A stretch of DNA of 64,000 bases from assembly GCF_041435115.1 (NCBI RefSeq), contig NZ_CP108046.1:6448001-6512000 (forward strand), read 5' to 3'. The stretch's first letter is position 1; the number at the start of each line of letters is the position of its first letter. The notes under the pieces were generated by a model. It had not been told where the DNA came from and ran no database searches. It was given only the letters and a program-made list of their open reading frames with translations. Source of the DNA: Streptomyces sp. NBC_00289. GTDB lineage: Bacteria; Actinomycetota; Actinomycetes; Streptomycetales; Streptomycetaceae. The position numbers and the translations under genes are program-made. Positions 24,537 through 33,666 of the stretch are shown here, piece after piece.

Positions 24537-25594
24537 GACGTGCTCCTGTTCGTTACGGGGGACGGCTCTGGGGGATTCGTCGGGTGCGACGGCCCCCGGG
24601 GGGCCGGTTCGCCGCACGAGCGGCGGACGACGAGCCGGGCGGGCAGCGTGACGGACTCGGGGGGTCGTCCCTCGATGCGGTCGACGAGGGCGCGCACGGC
24701 CGCGCGTCCCAGCTCGCCCGTGGGCTGGGCGATCGCGGTGATCGGCGGATCGGTGTGCACGAACCAGCGGATGTCGTCGAACGCGGCCAGCGCGAGGTCC
24801 TCGGGCACCCGCAGCCCGCGCGCGCGGACGGCGTCCAGCGCGCCCAGGGCCATCAGGTTGTCCGCGGCGAAGACGACCTCGGGTGGCTCGGGCAGGTCGA
24901 GGAAGCCCTCGGTGACCCGCCGTCCGCTCTCGGCCTGGAAGTCGCCCTGGCCGGTGTAGGCGTCCGGGAGGGGGATGCCGTACTCCGCCATGGCCTGCCG
25001 GAAGGCCTCGACGCGCTCACTGCCGGTGGTGGTGGCGGCGGGGCCCGCGATGATCGCGAGCCGCCGGTGGCCGAGTCCGTGCAGATGGGCGACGAGGTCG
25101 CGGACGGCCGCCCGCCCGTCGGAGCGGACCACGGGCACGTCCACGCCGGGGATCCACCGGTCCACGAAGACCATCGGCGTCCCCGCCCGCGCGGCGTCGA
25201 GGATCAGCGGCGAACCGCCGTCGGTCGGGGAGATCAGCAGTCCGTCGATACGGCGGTCCAGCAGCGTCCGTACGTGGTGGTCCTGGAGGTCGGGCCGCTC
25301 GTCGGCGTTGCCGATGATGACGCTGTAGCCCAGCGCCCGGGCCTCCTCCTCCACGGAGCGGGCCAGTTCGGTGAAGTACGGGTTCATCACGTCGCTGATG
25401 ACCAGGCCGAGGGTGTGGGTCTGGTCGGTGCGCAGCGACCGGGCGACGGCGTTCGGGCGGTAGCCCAGCGCCTCGACGGCGGCCAGCACGCGCGTGCGCG
25501 CGTCGGCGCTGACCGACGGATGGCCGTTCAGGGCGCGGGACACCGTGGCGACGGACACGCCTGCCTCGGCCGCGACGTCCTTGATGCTCGCCAT
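24533..25594 (-). CDS. rbsR: LacI-family repressor of the ribose operon
   Basis: This 353-residue regulator has HTH ASIKDVAAEAGVSVATVSRAL at 2-22 and a ribose-binding-like core (LGLVISDVMNPYFTELARSVEEEA, GHRRLAIIAGP, AFDDIRWF). It is the first gene of the operon it probably represses, with two operator copies just upstream of its start (25613-25660). Binding of ribose or a derivative would release it. The last 25 residues are Pro/Ser-rich and probably disordered. Confidence 0.88.
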   Translation of the reverse strand: MASIKDVAAEAGVSVATVSRALNGHPSVSADARTRVLAAVEALGYRPNAVARSLRTDQTHTLGLVISDVMNPYFTELARSVEEEARALGYSVIIGNADERPDLQDHHVRTLLDRRIDGLLISPTDGGSPLILDAARAGTPMVFVDRWIPGVDVPVVRSDGRAAVRDLVAHLHGLGHRRLAIIAGPAATTTGSERVEAFRQAMAEYGIPLPDAYTGQGDFQAESGRRVTEGFLDLPEPPEVVFAADNLMALGALDAVRARGLRVPEDLALAAFDDIRWFVHTDPPITAIAQPTGELGRAAVRALVDRIEGRPPESVTLPARLVVRRSCGEPAPRGPSHPTNPPEPSPVTNRSTS

Positions 25595-25612
25595 CGCCGC
25601 TCCACCTCCTCG

Positions 25613-25660
25613 TGGAATCGATTACACGAACGTGTACGGAGGATTGGAATCGATTACACG
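25613..25660. promoter_or_regulatory. Tandem RbsR-type operators
   Basis: TGGAATCGATTACACG occurs identically at 25613-25628 and 25645-25660, 32 bp apart (three helical turns). Each holds the palindromic core AATCGATT with near-symmetric GTG/CAC flanks, a LacI-family operator form. They lie 19 and 51 bp upstream of rbsR. Confidence 0.75.
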
Positions 25661-25773
25661 GGTGTCAATCAAGCCCCTGGCCGCATCCCGAGACCGGATC
25701 GTGATGAACGGAGCCCGGCGGGCGTTTCCCGGCGGCGGCTCCCGCTGTCGGAGCACCCCGGTAGCGTCGGAGC

Positions 25774-28032
25774 ATGTCGAATCAGGCGGGGAGCGGGGCG
25801 GAGGGCGGGGAGCGGCGGCTCGCCGTGCTCGAAGGCGTCCTGGAGCGCGTCACGTACGCCAACGAGGAGAACGGCTACACGGTCGCCCGGGTCGACACCG
25901 GCCGAGGCGCCGGCGACCTCCTCACAGTCGTGGGCGCGCTGCTCGGCGCCCAGGTCGGCGAGTCCCTGCGGATGGAGGGCCGTTGGGGGTCGCACCCGCA
26001 GTACGGAAAACAGTTCACGGTCGAGAACTACACGACCCTGCTGCCCGCCACCGTCCAGGGCATCCGCCGCTACCTCGGCTCCGGCCTGGTCAAGGGCATC
26101 GGACCCGTCTTCGCCGACCGCATCACCCAGCACTTCGGCCTGGACACCCTCACGATCATCGAGGAGGAGCCGAAGCGGCTCGTCGAGGTGCCCGGCCTCG
26201 GCCCCAAACGCACCAAGAAGATCGCCGACGCCTGGGAGGAGCAGAAGGCGATCAAGGAGGTCATGCTCTTCCTCCAGACCGTCGAGGTGTCCACGTCCAT
26301 CGCGGTCCGCATCTACAAGAAGTACGGGGACGCCTCGATCTCCGTGGTGAAGAACCAGCCCTACCGGCTCGCGTCCGACGTCTGGGGCATCGGCTTCCTC
26401 ACCGCCGACAGGATCGCCCAGTCCGTCGGCATCCCGCACGACAGCCCCGAGCGCGTCAAGGCGGGCCTCCAGTACGCCCTTTCGCAGTCCGCCGACCAGG
26501 GCCACTGCTATCTGCCCGAGGAGCGGCTGATCGCCGACGCGGTCAAGCTGCTCCAGGTCGACACCGGACTGGTCATCGAGTGCCTCGCCGAACTCGCGGC
26601 GCCCGCGGAGGACGGCGAGGACCCCGGTGTCGTCCGCGAGAAGGTCCCCGGCCCGGACGGCGGCGATCCGGTCACAGCCATCTACCTCGTCCCGTTCCAC
26701 CGTGCCGAACTCTCCCTCTCCGCCCAGCTGTTGCGCTTGCTGCGCACGGACGAGGACCGGATGCCCGGGTTCCGTGACGTGGCCTGGGACAAGGCGCTGC
26801 TCTGGCTGAAGGGGCGTACGGGCACGGAGCTCGCCCCCGAGCAGGAGGCGGCCGTCCGGCTCGCGCTCACCGAGAAGGTCGCCGTCCTCACCGGCGGGCC
26901 CGGCTGCGGCAAGTCCTTCACGGTCCGCTCGATCGTGGAGCTGGCCCGCGCGAGGAAGGCCAAGGTCGTGCTGGCCGCCCCCACCGGCCGGGCCGCCAAG
27001 CGCCTGGCCGAGCTCACCGGCGCCGAGGCCTCCACCGTGCACCGGCTGCTGGAGCTGAGGCCCGGCGGTGACGCGGCCTACGACAAGGACCGCCCGCTCG
27101 ACGCGGACCTCGTGGTCGTCGACGAGGCGTCCATGCTGGACCTGCTGCTGGCGAACAAGCTGGTCAAGGCGGTGCCCCCGGGCGCCCACCTGTTGTTCGT
27201 CGGGGACGTGGACCAACTGCCCAGCGTGGGCGCCGGCGAGGTCCTGCGCGACCTGCTCGCCGAGGGCGGCCCGATCCCGGCCGTCCGCCTCACCCGCGTC
27301 TTCCGTCAGGCCCAGCAGTCGGGGGTGGTGACGAACGCGCACCGGATCAACTCGGGACAGCATCCGGTCACCGACGGCATGAAGGACTTCTTCCTCTTCG
27401 TCGAGGACGAGACCGAGGACGCCGGCCGGCTCACCGTGGACGTGGCGGCCCGTCGGATTCCGGCCAGGTTCGGACTCGACCCGCGCCGGGACGTCCAGGT
27501 GCTCGCGCCGATGCACCGCGGACCGGCCGGCGCCGGCACCCTCAACGGCCTGCTCCAGCAGGCCATCACCCCGGGCCGCCCCGACCTGCCCGAGAAGCGG
27601 TTCGGCGGCCGGGTCTTCCGGGTCGGCGACAAGGTCACCCAGATCCGCAACAACTACGACAAGGGCGAGAACGGCGTGTTCAACGGCACGGTGGGCGTGG
27701 TCACCTCGCTCGATCCGGTCGACCAGCGCCTGACCGTGCTGACGGACGAGGACGAGGAAGTGCCGTACGACTTCGACGAACTGGACGAACTGGCCCATGC
27801 CTACGCGGTGACCATTCACCGTTCGCAGGGGAGTGAATATCCGGCCGTGGTGATCCCGGTCACCACCGGCGCCTGGATGATGCTGCAGCGGAACCTGCTG
27901 TACACGGCGGTGACCCGGGCCAGGAAGCTGGTCGTCCTCGTCGGCTCCCGCAAGGCGATCGGCCAGGCGGTGCGCACGGTGTCCGCGGGCCGCCGTTGCA
28001 CGGCCCTCGACTTCCGGCTCGCGGGCCGCTGA
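25774..28032 (+). CDS. RecD2-like ATP-dependent DNA helicase
   Basis: This 752-residue SF1B helicase has an N-terminal OB-like and helix-hairpin-helix region (about 1-250, with VKGIGPVFADRI and VPGLGPKRTKKIADAW). The motor has Walker A GGPGCGKSFT near 372-381, motif Ia APTGRAAKRL, motif II VVDEASM, GDVDQLPSVGAGEVL, and C-terminal motifs AVTIHRSQGSEYPAVV and LYTAVTRARKLVVLVG. The RecD2 layout without RecBC partners suggests a 5'-3' helicase in DNA repair or replication stress. It diverges from rbsR across the operator region. Confidence 0.9.
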   Translation: MSNQAGSGAEGGERRLAVLEGVLERVTYANEENGYTVARVDTGRGAGDLLTVVGALLGAQVGESLRMEGRWGSHPQYGKQFTVENYTTLLPATVQGIRRYLGSGLVKGIGPVFADRITQHFGLDTLTIIEEEPKRLVEVPGLGPKRTKKIADAWEEQKAIKEVMLFLQTVEVSTSIAVRIYKKYGDASISVVKNQPYRLASDVWGIGFLTADRIAQSVGIPHDSPERVKAGLQYALSQSADQGHCYLPEERLIADAVKLLQVDTGLVIECLAELAAPAEDGEDPGVVREKVPGPDGGDPVTAIYLVPFHRAELSLSAQLLRLLRTDEDRMPGFRDVAWDKALLWLKGRTGTELAPEQEAAVRLALTEKVAVLTGGPGCGKSFTVRSIVELARARKAKVVLAAPTGRAAKRLAELTGAEASTVHRLLELRPGGDAAYDKDRPLDADLVVVDEASMLDLLLANKLVKAVPPGAHLLFVGDVDQLPSVGAGEVLRDLLAEGGPIPAVRLTRVFRQAQQSGVVTNAHRINSGQHPVTDGMKDFFLFVEDETEDAGRLTVDVAARRIPARFGLDPRRDVQVLAPMHRGPAGAGTLNGLLQQAITPGRPDLPEKRFGGRVFRVGDKVTQIRNNYDKGENGVFNGTVGVVTSLDPVDQRLTVLTDEDEEVPYDFDELDELAHAYAVTIHRSQGSEYPAVVIPVTTGAWMMLQRNLLYTAVTRARKLVVLVGSRKAIGQAVRTVSAGRRCTALDFRLAGR

Positions 28033-28126
28033 CCGCACCCGTCACGAAGAATGATCGATCAAATGAGTCACCTAGGTCACAGAGCTCTTCCGGAAGCGGG
28101 CCGAAGGGGGGCAGGATGAGCAGGTT

Positions 28127-28145
28127 GGCGGCACTGAGTGCCGCC
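28127..28145. promoter_or_regulatory. Palindrome in the citrate synthase upstream region
   Basis: GGCGGCAC-TGA-GTGCCGCC, an 8-bp perfect inverted repeat with a 3-nt loop, about 110 bp before the citrate synthase start. It could be an operator or a leader hairpin. The rest of the 221-bp gap (28033-28253) shows no other clear element. Confidence 0.4.
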
Positions 28146-28253
28146 GATAGGCCCAATGGTCGACCCCGAGTGCACTCTCCTGCGCCAAATGGGGGATGGT
28201 AGAGACAGTCAGGGCAACCTCGAAGAAGAGGCACAACGTCGGTGAGGGATGAC

Positions 28254-29552
28254 GTGAGCGAGCACACCAAGAATGCTGTAGTACTGCGGTACGGCGACGG
28301 CGAGTACACCTACCCGGTGATCGACAGCACCGTCGGCGACGAGGGCTTCGACATCGGCAAGCTCCGCGCCCAGACCGGTCTGGTGACCCTGGACAGCGGG
28401 TACGGCAACACCGCCGCCTATAAATCCGCCATCACCTACCTCGACGGTGAGGCGGGCATCCTCCGGTACCGCGGCTACCCGATCGAGCAGCTGGCCGAGC
28501 GCTCCACCTTCGTGGAGGTCGCCTACCTGCTGATCAACGGCGAGCTGCCGACCGTCGACGAGCTCACCTCGTTCAAGAACGACATCACGCAGCACACCCT
28601 GCTGCACGAGGACGTCAAGAACTTCTACCGGGGCTTCCCCCGCGACGCCCACCCGATGGCCATGCTCTCGTCCGTGGTCTCCGCGCTGTCCACCTTCTAC
28701 CAGGACAGCCACAACCCGTTCGACGAGAAGCAGCGCAACCTCTCCACGATCCGCCTGCTCGCCAAGCTTCCGACGATCGCGGCCTACGCGTACAAGAAGT
28801 CGATCGGTCACCCGTTCGTCTACCCGCGCAACGACCTCGGCTACGTCGAGAACTTCCTGCGCATGACCTTCTCGGTGCCGGCGCAGGAGTACGACCTCGA
28901 CCCGGTCGTCGTCTCCGCGCTCGACAAGCTGCTGATCCTGCACGCGGACCACGAGCAGAACTGTTCGACGTCCACGGTCCGCCTGGTCGGCTCCTCGCAG
29001 GCGAACATGTTCGCGTCGATCTCGGCCGGCATCAACGCCCTGTGGGGCCCGCTGCACGGCGGTGCCAACCAGTCGGTGCTGGAGATGCTCGAGGGCATCC
29101 GCGACGCCGGCGGCGATGTCGACTCCTTCATCCGCAAGGTGAAGAACAAGGAGGACGGCGTCCGTCTGATGGGCTTCGGCCACCGGGTCTACAAGAACTT
29201 CGACCCGCGCGCCAAGATCATCAAGGCCGCCGCGCACGACGTGCTGTCCGCCCTCGGCAAGTCCGACGAGCTGCTGGACATCGCGCTGAAGCTGGAGGAG
29301 CACGCGCTCTCCGACGACTACTTCGTCTCGCGCAGCCTCTACCCGAACGTCGACTTCTACACCGGTCTGATCTACCGCGCGATGGGCTTCCCGACCGAGA
29401 TGTTCACGGTCCTGTTCGCCCTCGGCCGCCTCCCGGGCTGGATCGCCCAGTGGCACGAGATGATCAAGGAGCCGGGCTCCCGCATCGGCCGTCCGCGCCA
29501 GATCTACACGGGTGTCGTCGAGCGCGACTTCATCCCCGTCGAGGCGCGCTGA
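28254..29552 (+). CDS. gltA: Citrate synthase
   Basis: This 432-residue enzyme condenses oxaloacetate and acetyl-CoA at entry to the TCA cycle. The GTG at 28254 is preferred because GAGGGA lies 4-5 nt upstream; the earlier in-frame GTG at 28242 lacks one. Active-site residues: His in HADHEQNCSTSTVR, His in GPLHGGANQSVLEML, Arg/His in FGHRVYKNFDPRA, and Asp in YPNVDFYTGLIY. The length and N-terminal beta domain (VVLRYGDGEYTYPVI) match the large hexameric bacterial type, generally inhibited by NADH. A strong terminator follows. Confidence 0.96.
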   Translation: MSEHTKNAVVLRYGDGEYTYPVIDSTVGDEGFDIGKLRAQTGLVTLDSGYGNTAAYKSAITYLDGEAGILRYRGYPIEQLAERSTFVEVAYLLINGELPTVDELTSFKNDITQHTLLHEDVKNFYRGFPRDAHPMAMLSSVVSALSTFYQDSHNPFDEKQRNLSTIRLLAKLPTIAAYAYKKSIGHPFVYPRNDLGYVENFLRMTFSVPAQEYDLDPVVVSALDKLLILHADHEQNCSTSTVRLVGSSQANMFASISAGINALWGPLHGGANQSVLEMLEGIRDAGGDVDSFIRKVKNKEDGVRLMGFGHRVYKNFDPRAKIIKAAAHDVLSALGKSDELLDIALKLEEHALSDDYFVSRSLYPNVDFYTGLIYRAMGFPTEMFTVLFALGRLPGWIAQWHEMIKEPGSRIGRPRQIYTGVVERDFIPVEAR

Positions 29553-29564
29553 GCCGCATCCCAG

Positions 29565-29596
29565 GGCCCCGTATCCGGTGATCCGGGTGCGGGGCC
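29565..29596 (+). terminator. Terminator of citrate synthase
   Basis: 14-bp stem GGCCCCGTATCCGG / CCGGGTGCGGGGCC with two G-U pairs and a 4-nt loop, 12 bp after the stop, followed by TTCC. Confidence 0.8.
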
Positions 29597-29642
29597 TTCC
29601 GCTGTGGGTTCGTAGACGATCGCGAAGCGCGTCCGACATAGC

Positions 29643-29695
29643 GGAAGGCGCCCTGGCGACGGTCCCCCCACGGGCCGGCGTCCAGGGCGCCTTCC
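29643..29695. terminator. Long hairpin after citrate synthase
   Basis: Perfect 14-bp arms GGAAGGCGCCCTGG (29643-29656) and CCAGGGCGCCTTCC (29682-29695) enclose a 25-nt loop holding CCCCCCACGGG. The same 11-mer recurs at 29714-29724 inside a small CGGAT/ATCCG hairpin. Confidence 0.6.
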
Positions 29696-29880
29696 CATGT
29701 CCCGGTGCGGATTCCCCCCACGGGATCCGGCCGGGCGTCTGAGAGACAGCGCCTGAATCGCTGTTGAGCAAAACGAGCAGAACTCGCCGTACTACTGCTG
29801 TGTGCGATCTGCCGGGACAGCGCACGCTGGGAGGGCCGCTCAAAGCTTCCCGGTGTACGTGCCCCGGCAACGCATCTCTG

Positions 29881-29936
29881 AGGAAGTCCCCCAAGACATC
29901 CCCAGATGCCAGTCGGCGCCCCCCAAGACGCTTCCT
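29881..29936. ncRNA. Possible C-rich-loop RNA element
   Basis: AGGAAG (29881-29886) pairs with CTTCCT (29931-29936) around three short hairpins whose loops expose C-runs: CCCCCAAGAC (29888-29897), CATCCCCAGATG, and CCCCCCAAGAC (29919-29929). Paired C-rich loops recall the actinobacterial 6C RNA type, but I could not match a consensus. Strand and function are unproven. Confidence 0.25.
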
Positions 29937-30166
29937 GACATCGTCAACTTAGACCTTCGCACCCCTTAGATGGTTACGTTCGCATCACTGTGATCTGCGT
30001 CTCTTGCAAATGTCCGTTAGATGCGCAAGAGAACAGATACGGCGAACGGGACCCAAGCGTAAGGATGATGCGCGAGCCTTGTGAAGAGCTTATGTGAGGG
30101 TGGCGCCGGACTCCAGAGGGACTGGTGCCCCGTTCTTCGGCTAACCCCGGGTAACAGTTGCGAACT

Positions 30167-32401
30167 TCAACGGAACGTCCGCAGCCGAAGGCTGTTCGTC
30201 ACCACGAAGACCGACGAGAAGGCCATCGCCGCCCCCGCGATCATCGGGTTCAGCAGCCCGGCCGCGGCCAGCGGCAGAGCCGCCACGTTGTAGCCGAAGG
30301 CCCACACGAGGTTGCCCTTGATGACGGCGAGCGTCCGGCGGGAGAGCCGGATCGCGTCCGCGGCCACTCGCAGGTCCCCGCGCACCAGGGTCAGGTCACC
30401 CGCCTCGATCGCCGCGTCCGTCCCGGTGCCCATGGCGAGCCCCAGGTCGGCGGTGGCGAGCGCGGCCGCGTCGTTGACCCCGTCGCCGACCATGGCCACG
30501 GTCCGCCCCTCGGCCCGCAGCCGCCGTACGACGTCGACCTTGTCCTCGGGCAGCACTTCGGCGATCACCCGGTCGATACCGACCTCGTGCGCCACGGCCT
30601 CGGCCACCGCCTGGTTGTCCCCGGTCAGCAGCACCGGCGTGAGCCCCAGGGCGCGCAGTTCGCGGACCGCCTCGGCGCTGGTCTCCCTGACCGCGTCCGC
30701 CACGGCGACGACAGCGCGTGCCGCCCCGTCCCAGCCGATCACGACGGCCGTACGACCGTCCCGCTCGGCCCCGTCCTTGGCCCGGGCCAGTTCCTCCGGC
30801 AGCACGGACAGCTCGGCGAGCCGCCCCACCGCCACCTCGTGGCCCTCCACCCGCCCGCGTACGCCCCTGCCGGGCACGTTCTCGAACCGCTCGACCGCCG
30901 GCAGCGGGCCGACCCGCTTCTCGGCGCCCGCCGCCACCGCGCGGGCCACCGGATGCTCGGAGGCGTGCTCGAGGGCGCCCGCGAGCCGCAGCACCTGCCG
31001 CTCGTCGACGCCCTCGGCGACGTACACCGCCTGGAGGGCCATGCGGCCCGTGGTGACCGTGCCGGTCTTGTCCAGGACGACGGTGTCGACGCGGCGCGTG
31101 GACTCCAGAACCTCGGGCCCCTTGATGAGGATGCCGAGCTGCGCCCCGCGCCCGGTGCCGACCAGGAGCGCGGTCGGTGTGGCCAGGCCGAGCGCGCACG
31201 GGCAGGCGATGATCAGCACCGCGACGGCCGCGGTGAAGGCGGCGGCGGTGTCGCCCGTGGCGCCGAGCCAGCCGCCGAAGGTGGCGACCGCGACGAGGAC
31301 GACGACGGGCACGAAGACCCCGGAGACGCGGTCGGCGAGCCGCTGAACCTCGGCCTTGCCGTTCTGCGCGTCCGCCACGAGCTTCGCCATCCGCGCGAGC
31401 CGGGTGTCGGCGCCGACCCGGCTGGCCTCGACGACCAGCCGGCCGCCGGCGTTCACGGTCGCGCCCGTGACCGGGTCACCGACGGCCACGTCCACCGGCA
31501 CCGACTCGCCGGTCAGCAGGGCCGCGTCGACCGCCGAGACGCCCTCGACGACGGTGCCGTCGGTGGCGATCTTCTCCCCGGGCCGTACGACGAAACGGTC
31601 GCCGACCGTCAGCCGCGCCACCGGGACCCGGACCTCGCGCCCTTCCCGCAGAACGGCCACGTCCTTGGCGCCCAGCTCCAGCAGTGCCCGCAGGGCCGCT
31701 CCCGCCCGCCGCTTGGAGCGGGCCTCCAGATAGCGGCCCAGCAGGATGAACGCGACGACTCCGGCGGCGACCTCGAGGTAGATCGTCGAGGCACCGTCCA
31801 TGCGGTCGGCGGTGAGCTCGAAGCGGTCCTTCATGCCGGGCATGCCCGCGTCACCGAAGAACAGCGCCCACAGCGACCAGCCGAAGGCGGCGAGCGTGCC
31901 GAGCGACACCAGGGTGTCCATGGTGGCCGCCCGGTGCCGGAGGTTGGTCCAGGCGGCCCGGTGGAACGGCCACCCGCCCCAGACCACCACGGGCGCGGCG
32001 AGCGTCAGCGCGAGCCACTGCCAGTTGTCGAACTGGAGGGCCGGGATCATCGACAGCAGCACGACGGGGACCGCCAGCAGGGCGGAGACGACCAGCCGCT
32101 CCCGCAGGGCCGACAGTTCGGGGTCGTGCGGCGCCTGCTCGGGCGCCTCCACCTCGGGCGCGGGCTCCTCGGCCGTGTACCCGGTCCTCACCACGGTGGC
32201 GATCAGGTCGGCGACCTCGACGGCGGCCGGGTACGTGACCCTGGCCTTCTCCGTCGCGTAGTTGACCGTGGCGCTGACGCCGTCCATGCGGTTGAGCTTC
32301 TTCTCGACGCGGGCCGCGCAGGAGGCGCAGGTCATTCCGCCGATGAGCAGCTCGACCTCGGTCGTGGCGGCTGACGGCGTCTCCGTGGTGGTGCTGGACA
32401 T
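30167..32401 (-). CDS. copA: Copper-exporting P1B-type ATPase
   Basis: This 744-residue membrane ATPase exports Cu(I). It has an N-terminal metal-binding domain with GMTCASC at about 22-28, eight predicted helices, an actuator domain TGES, the intramembrane metal site CPC in [13 protein letters not shown], the phosphorylation motif DKTGT, HP in EHPVARAVA, and the hinge [20 protein letters not shown]. All key motifs are intact. It lies 33 bp downstream of copZ on the same strand, and a CsoR-type operator precedes copZ, so copper induction is expected. Confidence 0.96.
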   Translation of the reverse strand: MSSTTTETPSAATTEVELLIGGMTCASCAARVEKKLNRMDGVSATVNYATEKARVTYPAAVEVADLIATVVRTGYTAEEPAPEVEAPEQAPHDPELSALRERLVVSALLAVPVVLLSMIPALQFDNWQWLALTLAAPVVVWGGWPFHRAAWTNLRHRAATMDTLVSLGTLAAFGWSLWALFFGDAGMPGMKDRFELTADRMDGASTIYLEVAAGVVAFILLGRYLEARSKRRAGAALRALLELGAKDVAVLREGREVRVPVARLTVGDRFVVRPGEKIATDGTVVEGVSAVDAALLTGESVPVDVAVGDPVTGATVNAGGRLVVEASRVGADTRLARMAKLVADAQNGKAEVQRLADRVSGVFVPVVVLVAVATFGGWLGATGDTAAAFTAAVAVLIIACPCALGLATPTALLVGTGRGAQLGILIKGPEVLESTRRVDTVVLDKTGTVTTGRMALQAVYVAEGVDERQVLRLAGALEHASEHPVARAVAAGAEKRVGPLPAVERFENVPGRGVRGRVEGHEVAVGRLAELSVLPEELARAKDGAERDGRTAVVIGWDGAARAVVAVADAVRETSAEAVRELRALGLTPVLLTGDNQAVAEAVAHEVGIDRVIAEVLPEDKVDVVRRLRAEGRTVAMVGDGVNDAAALATADLGLAMGTGTDAAIEAGDLTLVRGDLRVAADAIRLSRRTLAVIKGNLVWAFGYNVAALPLAAAGLLNPMIAGAAMAFSSVFVVTNSLRLRTFR

Positions 32402-32434
32402 GCCCGACTCCAGACTGCTGATCCGGACGCTGGG

Positions 32435-32674
32435 TCAAACGTTGGTGACGAGCTCGAAGCCCGCCTCGTCGACGGCGGCGCGCACGGCCCGCTCGTCCAG
32501 CGGGGCCGCGGACACGACGGTGACCTCACCGGTGGAGGCGACCGCCTTCACCGAGCTGACACCGGGGATCTCGGAGATCTCGCCGGAGACGGAGCCCTCG
32601 CAGTGTCCACAGCTCATCCCGGTCACCTTGTAGACGGTGGTGACGGAGCCGGTGGTGTCTGTTCCCGCGGTCAT
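32435..32674 (-). CDS. copZ: Copper chaperone CopZ
   Basis: This 79-residue cytoplasmic HMA protein has the Cu(I) site GMSCGHCEGSV at about 19-29. ATG at 32674 is preceded by GAGGAG at 6 nt. It delivers Cu(I) to CopA, encoded next. An upstream in-frame ATG exists but would add unrelated residues and lacks a ribosome site. Confidence 0.93.
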   Translation of the reverse strand: MTAGTDTTGSVTTVYKVTGMSCGHCEGSVSGEISEIPGVSSVKAVASTGEVTVVSAAPLDERAVRAAVDEAGFELVTNV

Positions 32675-32760
32675 GTCGTTCTCCTCACAGAGGTGTGTGG
32701 GATTGGCGCGTTCCACCATGGCCTACCCGGCCCACAGTGGTGCTCACCTCACTCACACTA

Positions 32761-32775
32761 TACCCCTAGGGGGTA
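32761..32775. promoter_or_regulatory. CsoR-type copper operator
   Basis: TACCCCTAGGGGGTA, with the core CCCCTAGGGG flanked by A/T, matches the known form of CsoR operators at copZ-copA promoters. It lies about 90 bp upstream of copZ. No csoR gene is in the window, so the repressor acts from elsewhere. Confidence 0.8.
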
Positions 32776-32829
32776 CTACTCAAAGAGAGGTCCCGGCGGC
32801 CGGGGGTGCGGGAGCGGCCTGTGGTCCGG

Positions 32830-33495
32830 TCAGGCGGGCGGAGGCGCGGTGGGATGCGCGGAGGCGGCGGTCCGGCCGCCGATCAGCGGCTCCAGGTAGC
32901 GGATCAGGACATGCTTCAACTCCTGGACGTACGCGTCGCGCTCGGCCCCCTCGTGGGCGAGGGCCAGCTCCAGGCCGGCCTTGTACAGGCCCAGGCACAT
33001 GTGCGCGGTACGGGTCACGTCGGCGCCGGGCGCCTCGGGCAGGAGGGAGCGGAGCAGGCCCTCGATGCGGGCGAGCAGGGTGGCGTGCAGGGCGTCGTGC
33101 TCCTCGGAGATCCGGCCCGGGATGTCGGGGCCGTGCATGAGCGCGAAGAACACGGGGTGTTCGCAGTTGAAGTCGATGAACCGGTCGACGGCCGCGCCCA
33201 CCGCCTCCTCCAGCGGGGTCGCGGGATCGACCGGGGCGAGCGCCTCGCCGTAGGTCTCCCGCATCTCGTGCATCAGGCGGTCGCCCAGTTCGATCGCGAT
33301 CGCTTCCTTGTTGGGGAAGAACTGGTAGAGCGTGCCCGGTGAGACGCCCGCCTCGCGGGCGATGGCGTTGGTGCTCGCGGCCGTGTAGCCGGTCGCGCAG
33401 AAGACGGACGCGGCGGCTTCGAGCAGTTGGGCGACGCGGCGCTCGCCGCGGGCCTGACGGCGGCGCGGCTGTTCCTTTTCCTGGTTGTCGGGCAC
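32830..33495 (-). CDS. TetR-family repressor of the divergent MMPL exporter
   Basis: This 221-residue protein has a GTG start. The HTH lies at about 20-65 (RRVAQLLEAAASVFCATGYTAASTNAIAREAGVSPGTLYQFFPNKEA), and a helical ligand domain follows. It diverges from the MMPL gene across 171 bp that hold two TetR-style palindromes, so repression of the exporter and autoregulation are likely. The C-terminal tail is Ala/Pro-rich. Confidence 0.9.
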   Translation of the reverse strand: MPDNQEKEQPRRRQARGERRVAQLLEAAASVFCATGYTAASTNAIAREAGVSPGTLYQFFPNKEAIAIELGDRLMHEMRETYGEALAPVDPATPLEEAVGAAVDRFIDFNCEHPVFFALMHGPDIPGRISEEHDALHATLLARIEGLLRSLLPEAPGADVTRTAHMCLGLYKAGLELALAHEGAERDAYVQELKHVLIRYLEPLIGGRTAASAHPTAPPPA

Positions 33496-33522
33496 GCGTT
33501 ATCCCCAGCTCTCCGAACGCGA

Positions 33523-33575
33523 TTGACAAACACGAGCGGTCGCTCGCATTCTGGTGAAACGCGAGCGATCACTCG
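33523..33575. promoter_or_regulatory. MMPL promoter with two TetR operators
   Basis: Plus-strand TTGACA (33523-33528), an 18-bp spacer and CATTCT (33547-33552). Palindrome CGAGCGGTCGCTCG (33533-33546) lies inside the spacer, and a second, CGAGCGATCACTCG (33562-33575), just after it. Together they also form one large inverted repeat (ACACGAG ... CTCGTGT). Occupancy would block RNA polymerase. Confidence 0.75.
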
Positions 33576-33666
33576 TGTTTGCCAGTCTATGGCAACAACA
33601 CACCCATGCTGCCTGCGCACGGACACCTGCGGGCGGCAGGGATCACGGTGAAGGGGACACCGCACG

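Larger units (their letters stand above)
29597..30166. other. 570-bp structured non-coding region between convergent genes
   Basis: No protein-coding frame with Streptomyces-like codon use was seen between citrate synthase and copA. The stretch is less GC-rich than its surroundings and holds several hairpins, including a C-loop element at 29881-29936 and an 8-bp inverted repeat TCTCTTGC / GCAAGAGA at 30000-30007 / 30025-30032. An unannotated small RNA is possible; direction unknown. Confidence 0.45.

Noticed and set aside
28242..28253. An upstream GTG start for citrate synthase
   Set aside because: It has no ribosome site, whereas GTG 28254 has GAGGGA at normal distance and gives the usual N-terminus.
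29597..30166. A confirmed 6C RNA gene
   Set aside because: C-rich loops are present, but I could not match the consensus or determine the strand, so it was kept only as a low-confidence element and a finding.
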